Shown: in pieces, positions 22,425-36,900 of the stretch
Layout of the letters: each line of letters starts with the position of its first letter
Numbering within the stretch: position 1 is the first letter of the stretch
Source of the DNA: Pholis gunnellus
Lineage: Eukaryota > Chordata > Actinopteri > Perciformes > Pholidae
DNA length: 64,000 bases
Reading direction: 5' to 3'
NCBI GenBank assembly: GCA_910591455.2
Contig: OU342807.1
Coordinates: 9,595,930-9,659,929 of the forward strand
The notes under the pieces: generated by a model
Told to the model about the DNA's origin: nothing
Database searches by the model: none
What the model saw: only the letters and a program-made list of their open reading frames with translations
Translations under genes and position numbers: made by a program

Positions 22425-25400
22425 GCTTTGATAGTTGTTAAGATTGCTTGGACCATTGCTGGCCAAAATCCTAGAACCTATAGCAGGACCTATAGACTCA
22501 GCTAAAGACTGAAAAAATATTTTAGCCTTTTGTGGAAAACATGATAATAATACCAACATTTGGGGGACATCTTATTTAATTCCCCCCCTAGTTAGCTCTC
22601 TTTTTGAGTAGTTGATAGATAGGCTGTCTCTTAATGGCATGAGTTAACAGTATGTTTCTCTAACTTTCCTCCAGCCTTGCAGCAGGAGGGTCTGTTCAGA
22701 GTGAATGGGAATGTGCGTGCTGTGGAAACCCTGAAACAGCGGCTGGAGAGTGGAGAGGATGTGGACCTTCTCTCTGAATCTGATTCATGTACGGTGGCCA
22801 GCTTGCTCAAACGGTACCTGAGGGACCTGCCAAGGGGTCTGGTAGACCCAACAGTCCAACAGGCGCTGATACAGCATTACCAAGGTGACAGAAAGTAGCT
22901 GCTGCTGTTGCAATTCTGTCTCATGTGCCTCTTTGTCTTCTGGAATGATCCTACTAGCTCAAGCCGATTAGTTTTTACATGTTTAAACCATCATGTGATA
23001 CCTTTTTCTGACCAACTTCCCAAATCCACGTTGTGACATTTATACCCTCACAAGTGGAGTGAATATCTGGGTCTTGACTCTGATTGGATGATGAGCAAAG
23101 TTATCTTGAGCTGCTGAACTGTACTATTAGTACTGCAGTCATCTGCAACAGGCAGGGGATAGAAAGGCACTGCAGAGTTAAGTGTGTGTGTGTGTGTGTG
23201 TGTGAGAGTGTGTGAGAGTGATTTGGCAGGTGAAGTGTCTGCTCACTCTCTCCTCCATCACTGGGTTCAATCTGTTTAATGTGAGGAAAGCGCACATTTT
23301 AGCTGCAGTATTTCTATTCCCTCACAGACTCCATAAATATCAGCCTATTTTTCAGGGACTTTGGCCAAATGCTGCGTTATATAACATCTCTTTGGTGCAA
23401 GACTTGGCCATAACTAGTGACTAAAATGATTATACTGCACTTTGTAAAATCAGTTGGACCTCCTTGCCAGTATTTTCTAAACTTTAAAATATGATGATTG
23501 GATTACGGCAGATGGAGTTGCAGGTTGAATAGCAGTATGATAAAATATATACACATCGATCGACCAATACATTTCCTCAATTAAGTTGCACATGGCAATA
23601 AGGATGGTAAGACTTAAGACTTAAGTTTCATGCCATTATTTTGATAATCAATTAAACATTTTTGAGTAATTTATCCAGTTAAAAGTGCAAACATTTTCTG
23701 GTTACAGCGTGTTGAATGTGAGGATTTTTACATTCCTCAATTCAAAATGTTTAAATTGAATACCTGTGAGGGTTATAATTAGCCAGTTATAGACGTCACA
23801 TTGAGCTCTGGGAATCGTGATGGATATTTGTCATTATTTTGGGGAATTTTTATCCAAAATGATTTACCAGTTAATTTAGAAAAACTATTGACAGATTAAC
23901 TGATAATGAAAATTATCATTTTGTTACAGCTCTAAACGGTTTCTATTCTTGATTTTGGCTTCTAAGAAAACTGTATTCATGAACAGCTTTCTATATTGTA
24001 AAAAAACACTGAACCACATAACAATATCGCCAATGTGTGGTTTTCGCGTTTGCATAGTTTTGCATAGTTGTAACAGATTACGGTTACCCTGAGCCAGTAT
24101 TTGAGTATCAGTAGTAGACATAGCTTATTTTGCATATATTCTGTGGGGCTGCTGCAAATATTAGGAATGCATACACGCACACCTTTGCAGCTGAATGTGT
24201 ATCTTATGAGCCACGCGTACAAAGACACTACAGTAACACACTGATCAGTTAGTCTGAGGCGCTCCACTCAATGCGTAGATTTATTAGATAAATAAAAGTA
24301 AAAATAAAGTATGCCTAAATAATACATACACAGTGTACACACACATATATGAATGAACCAAGCATGCTCAGTTTACCACTTTAGTAGGCGATAGCTGATT
24401 ACGACAAATTCATTTAACACAGTACAGCGTTTTCATCTTTCTTCGTACAAACAATATCATAATAATGTAATATGGCATAGGAGTTGCCTTTTCCTGTTTC
24501 CTGTTCTATTATTTGCCTTTACTAAATTAGTCAGTATATCCACATTACTGAGGATTATCCATCAAAAATCTCATTGTGTAAATATTTTGTAGAAGCCCCA
24601 ATCGTCGTCACAATGTTGATGTAATTCATTTTAAAGCAGTTACCATTTTTTGTCCACCATTTTTCTCTGCATTCTCCCCCAAATTACGAAATCATGGTTG
24701 ATGCATAACGGTGTCATGTTTTGGTTTGTTTTTATTTGAAGTAAAATAGATAACACTCGTGCTGCCTTTTTATTTTCAGTGCAAAACATTCAAACAAAAA
24801 TGTGCAGTTTCTCACCTTAAATTGGTAGAATTCTGCTGGTCCCTATGTCCATCACATTGTATGTCATTCTCTGCAGTGATTTGGTCCTCTGATTGTCTGG
24901 CTTTATGTTGGTCTATCTGTTAATGTGCGTTCTCTTTGTTTAATTAAGGGGCCTCTACATATGTGTAATAGCTTGAAGTGGTTCTTTTTCCATCGCTCAA
25001 TGTGTGTTTGTTTAATGTACTAACCTGCGAAAAAACCGACCATGCACTTCTCACACTTGTGCACACACATCAGAACTTCACTCAGCGGCAGCAAGAGTAG
25101 CTGTGATCGCTCTAAGCATTATTCCCCCCATCACGCTCTATTTACTCAGACAGACGGGCACACATTCTTGCTTTCATATACGTGCACACTAACACACGTA
25201 GGCGCACGCTCTTTTGCGTCACTCATTCATTCGGGATCAGAAGCCATATCCGTTTATCCAACTCTGACCTAATTATGTGTCCGGAGTAATAGCATCAACA
25301 TACTTTCAGGCTTTTTGCTCTAATGCTCACGTATTTACCACAACTCAAGATTAGATATTACAGAAATCAGGTGGACGGAGCTGTCACTGCCTGCTGGAGA

Positions 25401-27948
25401 CCAGCTGTCAACCTATTTACTAAACTGAGAATGTGAACGTGTTTCACTAAAAGCATCTATGTTTTATGCTTTCCTGCTCTAAAGTAAATCAAGTTGGTTG
25501 TGTAACTCATCATTTCATTCTTGGTCATTTCATTGTGGCCAAAAAGACTTCATGTACTGGAGCATTGAACCATTCTTAGTGCTAAAATGTTGAAGCCAGA
25601 AGTTTCACTTTTTCTGAAACTGTAAAAAAAATGGAAATTGAGCAGGATCCCAACCTTTGACCTTTTCTGATATCTGATTGTGTGTCTACAGAGTGCGGCG
25701 ATGATGTGTCTTGGTCAGATATGAGAGACCAGCTCCAGCAGCTTCCTGACGTCCACCACAGCCTCCTCCGCTACCTCTGCCACTTCCTCACCCTTGTGGA
25801 GTGCAACCACAAAGAAAACCGTATGACCGCCCTCAACCTCGCCACTGTGTTTGGACCCAGTGTCTTCCAGTGAGTTGAACCTGTTTTTTAGGTAGATGTG
25901 GGCAAGGTGTAAAAAGAAACATCCATGGTCCAATCTCACCATCAACGCCAGCATTCTCTTTTTGCCTTGTATAATATGCGTATATAATATATAACCAGAC
26001 AATGTTCAGGGAACATTGAAGTATTTACTTATATTGACTTTAATATCTTTCCACCTGCATCAATTGATGTTTTAGCCTCTTGGGGCTCCTCAGCAAGCAG
26101 TAAACACCACATTGACAGATTATAAATCATATATGTTGATACTATATAAATATATCATATGATTGATAATGTTAGAATGAACATGTTAGAAAATACTTGC
26201 CTATAAACTCATTCAACAGATACAAAGCAACATTATAGCATTCATTTAGAGTCGTTTCTTTGCCGACCTGATTAACTCAAGTCCAATATTCACTCTTGTT
26301 TTAGCTGTTTTGGTCTCCACCAACTTGTGAGGGAAATATTTGGCTCTTTAGCTGCTAAATGTTGCTCTTTGTTCACCAGCTCATTGCTAACTGTGTCTGT
26401 CTTTGGGGGTGAGCATGTGGACGTACAGTCAGTTTATCATAGAAAATATATTGAATATCTTATCTTGTCAGATAACTGCTGCTTGTTGCTGCTGGAAATG
26501 AGGTTGATGAGAGTGATACAAAGCAATGAGCTTAAATACATACGTATATAGAAATGTTACAGTAAAAACTGAAAGAAATCTAACTTATTCCATTGAGTAT
26601 AGTCATATAAAAATGTTTTATTTGTTCCAGTCAGTAAAATCACTTTATACTTGCATCATTATCATTACATGCCTCAGTCTCACATTAGTTTTAATTTGTC
26701 ACATTCAAGGGCATAGGAGGCAACTTGACGTAACACAACTAAACATCACAGCATTTGCAGTCATGTTCACTAAGAACTTAACTGCCATTCCTGAAAGTTT
26801 TGGCAAGGTTGTTGTTTTTACTGTGACCTTTAGAAAACTATTGTTGTTGCCGTCTTTAAATAACAGAGTGAGACAACTCGGCTCAGTCCAGGAAAAACAG
26901 GCAGACAGACAGTCCTGGTGGCTAAAGCGGTGGGATTCAATCCCCTTTCCCCTAGTTTAGTGAGTCAGATATTAAACATTGGTTTCATATGTCAGAGCAG
27001 TAGGATGGGTAGAATGATGAAAACCTCAAAACATGCAGTGCATATTGACTGAGACAATGAGCCAGTCAAGTCTTACCCACAGACATTGCAGCTGTCTTTT
27101 TCAATACGTGAAGACAAAAAAAAAAGTTGTTTTCTTGTACATTTTTATTTCAGAATGGAAGAAAAACTCAGACAATATTGGGGGAACAGCTCTGTGTGTT
27201 AATCAAGAAAAAACTGGCAAATGTATACTTAAAAACACAAATGAGTCTGAAAGTATGAACATAGAAGTTAGAATACATATTGAGAACATGGCTGTCTCTG
27301 TACATGAGGTTTGGCCAGCAGGTGGTGCTGTAGCTTATTTAAGATAAAATCATGACACTGTAAAAGTTTGCTCGTGAGGCTTACTTGACATTAAGTGGCA
27401 ATACATTTTCCTTAAATCCATTTATACACTTCTTAACATGTTGCCAGACACCTGTATTTAAACTACTGCATCAGATGTTGACATGTATATCAGAAATTGT
27501 TCCATGGTGTCATTATGTTTTCAACTGTTACCATGATGTTCATAAATAAATGATGCATCAGTCGCTTCATATGCCTCCATGCAGCTGCTGGTACCTCTGT
27601 TCTCACTGGTCTATTTATGATGGGCTTACCGGGCAGCGAGTTTCAAATCATACTCGTACATTTTGACCGACAGCTACTGTTTTCCTAACTGGTGACTGGT
27701 GGGCAACTTCCAGTAATAAACTGGGGTGTTCAGGCCAGAGAACCCAGTATGGTATGAGATGGGACCTTACTGGAAGGAATAGAGAAGAAGAAACTGTAGT
27801 GGATACTCCTTCATACTGTACAAGCTGTTCTCTTAATCAGAGGCTGTACTCAGGTGTGAGTGTGCTCGCGTGTGTGCGTGTGTGCGTGTGTGCGTGTGTG
27901 TGCGTGTGTGCGTGTGTGTGTGTGCGTGTGTGTGTGTGTGTGTGTGCG

Positions 27949-28002
<54 letters not shown>

Positions 28003-31000
28003 GAAGTTATATAATTAGGCCGGCAGTCCAGTGTACATCTTAAACAGCTGTTCAGTAGCATCACACATCATATTCACTAGGACACCTGAATTATTCTCCG
28101 TTAATCAAGAACACTAACTGAAGACTTAACTTTTCATTGTAGTTTCAAAATCACTGTTGAGTTTGTTCAATGCTGCAAAGTATTTATTTTACTGCTACTG
28201 CCATGTTTAAAAAACGTGATAAAATCTTGTCTGTTTGCTTTCATTCTTGTTTTTCGTTTCTTCTCCCTCTTTTCCAGCGTGGCCCTGGGTTTCGAAGCAA
28301 TGAAGGACCAACATATCTGTAACAAGATAATGGTCAAGTTCATCCAGAACTACAGCAAAATATTTGAGATCGCCAGAGACGGAGAAGGCTGCACAGAAGA
28401 ACTGTCAACCTGTATTATTGTCAAGGTGCTGTAAACTCACAGGGACACCAGATGCTCATGTTTATATGAAATAGATATGTGATGGTGGTCAGTACAATGT
28501 AGTGCAGCTGAACAAATAACCATGAGTCACCTGTTGTGCCAATGCACTTTAAACGATATGAGTTCCTCTCTGCCCATCCACCCTGATGAGTGATAGTTTA
28601 TAAATATAGTACAAGGGAACATAATGAAGTTAAAATTGATCTTATATCACAGGTGGCTGGTTTGAGTCTCTGGTTGTGGATTTATATTTGCTGCTTCGAT
28701 GGCTGATGTCTTCATTGATTAGCTAGTTTATCTGGTCTGCTGGGTTTCCTGCCTGCATCTTGCTGCTGCAACTGTAGCTATCTGAGGAAAATGTGCCCGC
28801 AAGAAACAAACCAAGCAGAGCACAGCAGCAAACCATCCATTTATCGTGACTTAAGTCAAGCGATCTCAGATTCTGGTTTTATTTCTGTTTCATATAATAA
28901 CTTAATTTGTCCCTAAACTTGGAGATACATGGTTTGTCCTGGAAAGTGACTCTTCACACAAAATACAGTTCTAGTGGGGAATAAATGAATCTTTTCTAAA
29001 GTAGTCAAAATGGAATGTATTGGGAAGAAATAGAAGCTTAGCCTATAAAATATCTATATCTAAATATATATTACTGCGCCAACAGATGCAGTATGAATAT
29101 AGTTTCAAATATCATATCACAATTTTAACTGCAAAACTTTGGCACTTTTGGAAAAGACATCCTTCACAGTCTATGGCAAACGTCTTGATCGTTGATTAGC
29201 GACTGTTATTGCCGTGAAACGTACATGGGTCACCTGATGCCAGTCGGATTTAGCTCTCGAGACCCCGCTGACCTGTGGGAAACCCTTTCAGTCAGAATGA
29301 GATTGTCTTACACACAAACATGCACACATAAACACGAACACATATGCACAGGCACGCACGGCCTACTAAGGCCCCCCCGCCTGCTGACTTTCCCTCGCAG
29401 CGCACATGTGTTGCCTTTTCCTTCAGTCACAAAATACTGATGAGCAGCAGGTGTTTATGTGAGTGTATGTGTTTGAGGATGCAGATCGTCCAACCGGGAA
29501 AATCTATTCTGAACCCTGTTGTTAAGGCTCACAGAAGAAGAGTAAAACCAGAACAACAACATACCCAGGAGTTTTATTAAAAACGTATTTCATAGCTACT
29601 GTGCAGATGAAGAACACAGTTCCTCTGTTTAGCATGATCTGTTGCTAATATATAATACATTATACCTGTGAAACTCTTTTTTTGACCTCTTTCTGGTCCC
29701 AGGAGGTGCACATGACGGATGCAGATGCAAAGAAGTCACCCAGTCACCTCAAAGCAAACCCACCGACACCGCTTCCCAGAACGAAGGTGTGTGATCAGCG
29801 TTACAGCAGCACGCCTGCTCGTGTGCGTCTTTGTTTATACATTAATGCTCCTCAGTGCACCTGATATGGAAGTCTCGGTCCGTCTGCTGTGAAATGCAGT
29901 TTTGTTGTTTCTGCGTGACATTCCCAGATCAAAGTTGCATGACCCCTTCAAATTCCCTTACATAGTCTCTTTTAACACCAACCATGTGATCTGTGCGACG
30001 CGATTAACAGAACAGGGACATGTTTTGGAAAAAGTGGTTTTCCAGCACGGAAGCAATTTCTGTGTGCGTCTGTTTAGGTTTCTGTAAGCTTGAACGATGT
30101 TATCGGTGTCTGCTGACTCGTGCATACTGCCTGCTATGGTAATCAGGTCGGTCAGTGTGTATTTAAAAATACGCAACTGAGATATGTTATCATTTTCTTC
30201 TTAGGATAGGAGTCTTTAGACGTCACCTTCCAGTATTTGTATTCTTTTTGTGGAGCATGTCAGTTATAATCAAAAATAATGACGTAAAGAAAAAGTACAA
30301 AGTAATTGCTTTAGGTTATATTAATTAATAATTATCATTACATTACATCCAACAAATTAATTAGTATTATCTTGCATCATTTGTCCAGGATTTTTTTTTA
30401 AATGCTATCAGCTGTCTTAGTAAATGCATTCTTGCACATTTAACTGTTTATGTACTGCACTTTAAATCTTAATGTCTTTATTTTGCATTTTCTCTCAATA
30501 CATGTTGCAAGGGAGGACAAACAAATCCACCACAAAATGCAGAACTTCTGAACAAATCCTCCACTACCGCTCCTAAGGCGAGGCAGAGGAAAAAGAAGGT
30601 ACAGTTCGTTACTGTCATTAAGTTCTGTGATGAATTGTTGTTGTTTAAGAGGTTTGGCCTAATGGATTACTACACTCTATATGTCATCATTGCCAATAAA
30701 TACTTCCTGCTTTCTTATCTGCTGCATTGCCTTGGTGCTGATTAGCCTCGGGTCATCTCTCAGACAGCCTCTGATGCATGTGGCCTCGCCGCTCGGTCAC
30801 ATGATGGGATTTGATAAAGGCAGTCAGCTGCAGGAAACAACCACACACTTATTTGCAGTGAGAGACATACAGGGGCTATGGTATGCCATTCCAACTGTGT
30901 TGTCGTATTGTTACAGATAAACCCTGCCACAAAAGCTGCATTTGGTCATGAATTTGATTAAAATGAAGTCTTAGAAGTGTCCCGTTTGTGTACATGTAGT

Positions 31001-33941
31001 AGAGCTCTGGCTTCATTTATTTGATCAAGGTCAATATGGGAGCATTTGGCAAAATTATTTCAAATGTCTGTTCTGAAGTCAGCTACTTTGATTAGCCGTG
31101 TACATGTTCATATTTGTATATGTGATCAAATGAGAGGTTGGCTTCAGTTCAACAACAAAGACGGACACGCTGTGGTTTCTGTTTTGAATTCAGTTTGAAA
31201 CAGAGATCTGATGCCACATGTGAAACGGATATAAAGACCAGTTTCACTGTAGAGATAAAAGTAATGGCAGCAAGATAAGCGCAGAGGGGTAAAAACAGCT
31301 GCTGATGAAGGATGTTTACTTTCCCCAGTAGTTAATGATAAGTCTTCTACTTTTATCGGAGCTGCATGTAACTTGAGCCTAAGAATGTTTTCAGATGCCT
31401 GAAGTTATTCGGCCTTACCTAATAAGGTAACAAGGAAACTGAATACACAAAAGTATCGACTGCTCTCGAATGACTTACATTGTGATTTATGCCAAGATCA
31501 ACATTAAGTTCTCATAGGAAGTGCAACACAGTACTTAATCTAGTAAACATACAAATAGTGTCCACAAGAGTAAAGGTAAAAAGAATGAATATTTAACAGT
31601 TAATCAATTCAGTAGTTACTTAAAGTAATAATCTTGAATATTTTCATTTAAATAAATGTCTTTTAATTCTCTATCTATTGCTGAATTAGGTAACACAATG
31701 GAGATTGAGCCTGTGACTCACTGATCGATGCCCTTACATTTGCAACAAGCTGGGTGTTTGTGGCAACATTCGCAGGAAAAATCCACAGCTGTGAACAGCT
31801 GGTGACGCGTTTTCCACCACTCTGCAGTGGTTGGTGCGCTAACGCAACAGAGTGAGAGCTTAAGCTGATACCAACAGACTCCTCACTTCCTATGAAAATG
31901 AAAATAGTATTTCCTGAAAAAGGCTTGTGCTCCAGACTCAACACAGATTTGGCCTTGAGTCTTACTACTGAAGATGCAGTTAAAAGTCTTGACATGTTCA
32001 CCACTCACACATCACTGCCAAAGCTACGTCATGTTTGATGCTGTGGCGCTGCAAGACAAAAGTGAAATAAGTCAGTATTTATCAGCCTCAGGCCAACAAA
32101 CACACCCACACACACACTTCAATCCGAGAGCCCTAAGCACGCCCGTTCTGTTTGATTTATGATGGGAATTTGTGTTTTATTGTTCACATAGAGACGTTTA
32201 TGTTCATAGATGAGCTTTGGACTGCAAAAGGGGCACAGTTATCACTCGTAGCAGAGTATTACTAATTCCTTGTTGTTGAATAAATACAGCATTGCAAGAA
32301 AGCATTCTGTTGCTATGGTATGACCAAAAAAAAACATTTGAATACTTTTTCAAAATGTCACCTTTTTTCGCTTTGAGCAAAACGGCTTATACAAACAACC
32401 ACCATCTTGGAACATCTAGTAAAAAGTAGTTGTGGTGGTGCAAGCAAGAACAGGTATGGATTATATTGCAAACGCATTTTGAAAAACTAGACATCTGAGA
32501 TGAGCTGTCACCAGTTTCAGTAAAGAGCTGTAAATGTTGTTTTACGGTCAGCTACAACTGCATTTCATTGTAGCAGATGATGGAAGAGAAAGTACAGTTG
32601 TAATCTTTAAATATTGTATCTGGCTTTTTTTGCAGTCTTTTGTGATTTTAGGTACAAACCTTCAAGTTATTAGTTAATCCATGATTTAGAAACCAGGTCA
32701 TATCCTCATTTTGGTCTATCAGGCTTCTTTGCCATCTGGCCTATTTAGCTCCCACGGTTTGAGCTCTTTTTTTATGCATAGCCAGAAAGTCAGTACCAGG
32801 AATGGAGGCAGCATGACGGGTCAGTGGTTAACACTAGAAACTGACCTGCAGTTTGATTTTCAGCTTTGTCTGTTTGGAGTTTCCGTGTCTGAAATCATTA
32901 ACTGTTTAGTATATAGTCAGTTTATACACTAAGTCCTTTTTTAGAGTGTCTAATGAGAAATATTATACCCTTTATAATGGCCTCAAATCATCTACTTTCT
33001 AACTCGACACCTGAACAACATAGACCAACCGAGATGACAGCACCATCTCGCTAACACTGTTGAGGTTCAATATCACAACCTGGATTTTATAATGGGGACT
33101 TTTCCATGTTGTCTCCATGATGTCTTTCCTAAAAAAAAACACGCTAATGTCCACATTTGTTTGCTCTGTACTCCAGTGGTACGACACTAGCAGCAGCAGC
33201 TTTTTCTTTCTCTACGGTTTTCTGTGAATGGCAAATTTAGCTAAATCAATTACAAAGTCCTGAGGGGCAAAATCCATACCTGGTCTATAGCTAAAGAAGC
33301 TTGTGGAACTAATTATGTTCCCAACGATTCACCAATTAAATGCACCAATGACTAAATCGAGGCAGCGTCCATAGATTTTAGAACAACCCATTAGGTTAGA
33401 AAAAAAAGCAGGCCTCCTAATTCAACCGACAGACGTTTATCAATAGAGCCAAGCCTCTTTTAGCAGTGGGTGTTTTTGACCATTATCAATACTTAAGCTG
33501 TTGGCGTCAGACCCATTTCATACTCCTTTTACCATAGTCAGCCGGCTATTTGGCCTCAGTGGTTGTTAGCAGCTGTAGGAGTCCCCTCTCTCTCTCTATA
33601 TATATATATATAAGAGAAAGCTCTCTGACACATCCTTTAACACTCCTCTTAGGTTTCCTTGGTTGGATCTCAGTAATAATGCAGAGTAGTACTCACAATG
33701 TGGCTGTAATTCGGTTGCGGTTCTTCTCCTACACTGCAGTTGGCGGCTCACGCTGTTTATACCCACTCAGGGTCAGCACGGTAAGACAAACATCTGTCCA
33801 ACCATTCAAATTAACCAATTTCTTTAAACTTTTAACCTCTTTCCACTTTGTTGTTCTTTTATTGCTCTCTGCTTCACCTCAGAAGATCCTCAAATGTATG
33901 TTTTATAGTAACCTGAGCAAAGGTTGGAAGCTCCAGTGTTT

Positions 33942-33972
<31 letters not shown>

Positions 33973-36900
33973 CTTGATTGTGCAGAAATGTTTGGAGTGA
34001 TACGAGTACACGTATCATTTACCTCTCGTGCTGTCTCATATTTCCTGTCACAAGACTCACCTGTTATTGGCATCTCTTTCTCTCTCTCTTTCTCTCTGTA
34101 AAATAGGTGAGGAAAGGGACGAGTGACCGCATGACTCTAGTCATCCCTGACCCAAGTCGCTCTGCGGGGTCGCCCCGTGCAAGGTCCCTCTCCATACCAA
34201 TACTTTTGCCACTGACCTCAGAGCTAAGAAACCCCAGTCCAGAGCCAATGGAGACAGCTCGCCAAGAAACCCCAGACACTTCCTCGCCACTCAGTCACCC
34301 CGATGTCAGCCCCTCTGGCAACATGGAGGCCATCAGCAGGTCAGTGAGTCCGGTCAAGGAGCATGCACCTGTGTCTGAGAAAATGTCAAATTCATGATAT
34401 TGCTTGCAAGTTGCAGAATATTGAGAGAATAATATTATCTTCATGGATTCTTAACGTGAACTCCGTGCAATGTACGTATCATTTGTGAGGCAAAAAGAGA
34501 ATTCACTTAGTCTGTGAAATCCAGTCAGTTTCTCTTGCAGTTTTAGGATTTCACTACGCTTCCAGACACAGTCTTGTCTGGAAGCGTGATGACAGCTGTA
34601 AAATAAAGCTTACGGTCATATAACAAAATATAAAACTGCAACGTACGTAAGATAAAACGATTATACAACTTCTATTTTTGTCTTGTAATATCCAATTCCG
34701 ATGTGGAAAACTAGGGCATGATTCTAGCAGTGGTAGAAAGGTTATGACTACTGTTTGCGTAGGTGATGTACTATCAGTTCGAGGGTGAGGGTGAAGAATC
34801 TTGACAGCGATCGGGGATCTAAAGCCCCATTCCCGTCGCAATGTGCCTTTGGCATGCAAACAAGCCTATTATAAGAAGCTGAAACTGGAACCACTCGGTG
34901 TTGAGTGTCCTCAGCACTGGAATAGCAAGGCTACAGTTGTGTCTGTTGTTGGGGCTCTTGACCAGGGGTTCTAAACTAGTATTAACCTTGGCTGTGATAG
35001 CACCTGCGCTGTTTGGCTGAAAGTCTACTGTTTAAAGCCTCTTCTCACACGCACTCCAAATTCCGTTTATCCACAGGGAATGTTTTCAGTTGAGTGACTT
35101 TGCTTCCTTGATTTGAAACGTCGACATTGGTGACATTGAGAGGCACAACATTACTGGTGATACAGCATAACATCAAATGTGTCTCAGTGGGAAAAATACA
35201 AAATACAATGTGCAGCAAAGCAAGCGTGTGATGTTGAAGCACTAAGTTGAGAAATGATGACGCTGTTTTGGCTTCTACTACGGCTTGGCGGATACTTCAC
35301 TGACCTTTTAGCATGACGTTAATCAGAGTTTAAAACCGTGTCAGTACCAGATCCATTAACACGTTATATAAAAGTACACAGCGCCCTGCTTTATAAATTA
35401 CTAAATGTCATTGCAAAAATAGTCATCATTTAATTTATAATAATATAAAATATAACATTTTAAAATAGATTTGTTGAAATATAAAATATAATTGGCATAA
35501 CACAGTTTGTGGAATGTATTTTCTTTTTATCTTAGAATATGAAGTACTTTTTTTATTTCATTAGCAGTATTCATTATTTTTATCATCCTGACAAATTCAA
35601 GTAGTATTCTACAGGTTAACACAGGTCTACAGGTCAAATATCTAATATCAAGTCAACCTCATTAAGTTTTGATTTGCTCTCTATCCTAAAATGTGTTAAA
35701 TCAACAAGGCCAACCATCCCCTCTTAATGGAACAGATGTTGCTGTCTACTTGAAGTGACAAATATAATACTTTTAAAGTGGCAACAGCTTTCTGCACCAT
35801 GTCAGGATACCAGTAAATCTCCCGGTGGATTTCCCCCCAGACTCTGAAATCCTTCTAGTCATGTCGCATTGGGTGACTGATGAACAGACAGCATGACAGG
35901 TCTGAACTCTGATCTCTCTGGCATTGAATTAAAAAAAAACTAATTGACTCCTGCAACTTGAAAGACTAAAATTAAATTACCATCTTCATGCAAAACTACT
36001 TTTGATATTTACAGATGGTGTTTGACAAACCTGAGACTGGAGCTTTCAAATGTTTAAAGACAAAGCACTTAAAAGGATAAAATTAGATAAAGTTATGAGT
36101 CTTTATTAAAACAAATTGAATTGTAGGTAGGTGTGATTTTGACACATAAAGCCAGAGCAAATATATGATCATTTTTTCATAAGTGGATTCATCTGTGTTT
36201 TCATATCTGTAGCTGCTCTCATGTCTACTTGTCAGCTTGCTCTCACTTTCCATAGGTATGTGTCAGACAAATCTGTGTCAGCATAGTGCAGCACAAACAG
36301 CCGCACATCCACCTGGGCCGCAACTAAATTAAACATATCCAGAATAAGAAAAAACTACTTTTGTTTAATATTATATATATATATATATTAAAATGTTGTG
36401 GTTATAAACATTTTTAGGAATTGTGTTCACACCTTGTTGGTGGTAAAGACGCAATTTAAATATATCTAATGACATGTGTCTTCAATTTCACACATGCATC
36501 CTTTCCAGGAACTACTCTGGTCCTGGCTTCAGCTCACTCAGGTCACATTCAGCACCCACTAAGTCAACATTCAGTGAGATTAATATTAGTAGCTCCACTA
36601 TTAGACTCGCGTACCCACGTATCAGAGCAGGAGTCTTACCACGTTCAACATGTGACACTTTGCCTCCTCGGTGTCAAATACATGAATCCAGTAATTGTGT
36701 ATCCCACAATGCTCTCACCTGCACCTGAAATATGACACCAGCCTCATTCACCACACAGGTCACATGAGCCAACATAGCAGCGTCATGTGAACTTATTCTG
36801 TTCTCAGCAATGCGTAGTTGCTCGTAGGGGATGCATACTGGCTTTTGTGTGGAGTTGCCATGGCTCACTAAATCTTGTGATGTAACCATTAGGTTTCTTA

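Larger units (their letters stand above)
22885..25691. other. fam13a intron 3
   Basis: 2.8 kb containing the GT repeat and family B copy 1. No other structure identified. Confidence 0.5.
25870..28277. other. fam13a intron 4
   Basis: 2.4 kb with a large GT-rich microsatellite at 27863-28002 and a CTCF-like sequence at 27315-27330. A 144-codon open frame near 26526-26960 shows no coding character. Confidence 0.5.

Noticed and set aside
26526..26960. 144-codon frame in fam13a intron 4
   Set aside because: AT-rich composition, no splice signals with compatible phase and no similarity recognised.
33550..34101. 183-codon frame directly before fam13a exon 8
   Set aside because: Begins with a non-ATG codon, includes TA and GT repeats and stops before the exon; chance openness.
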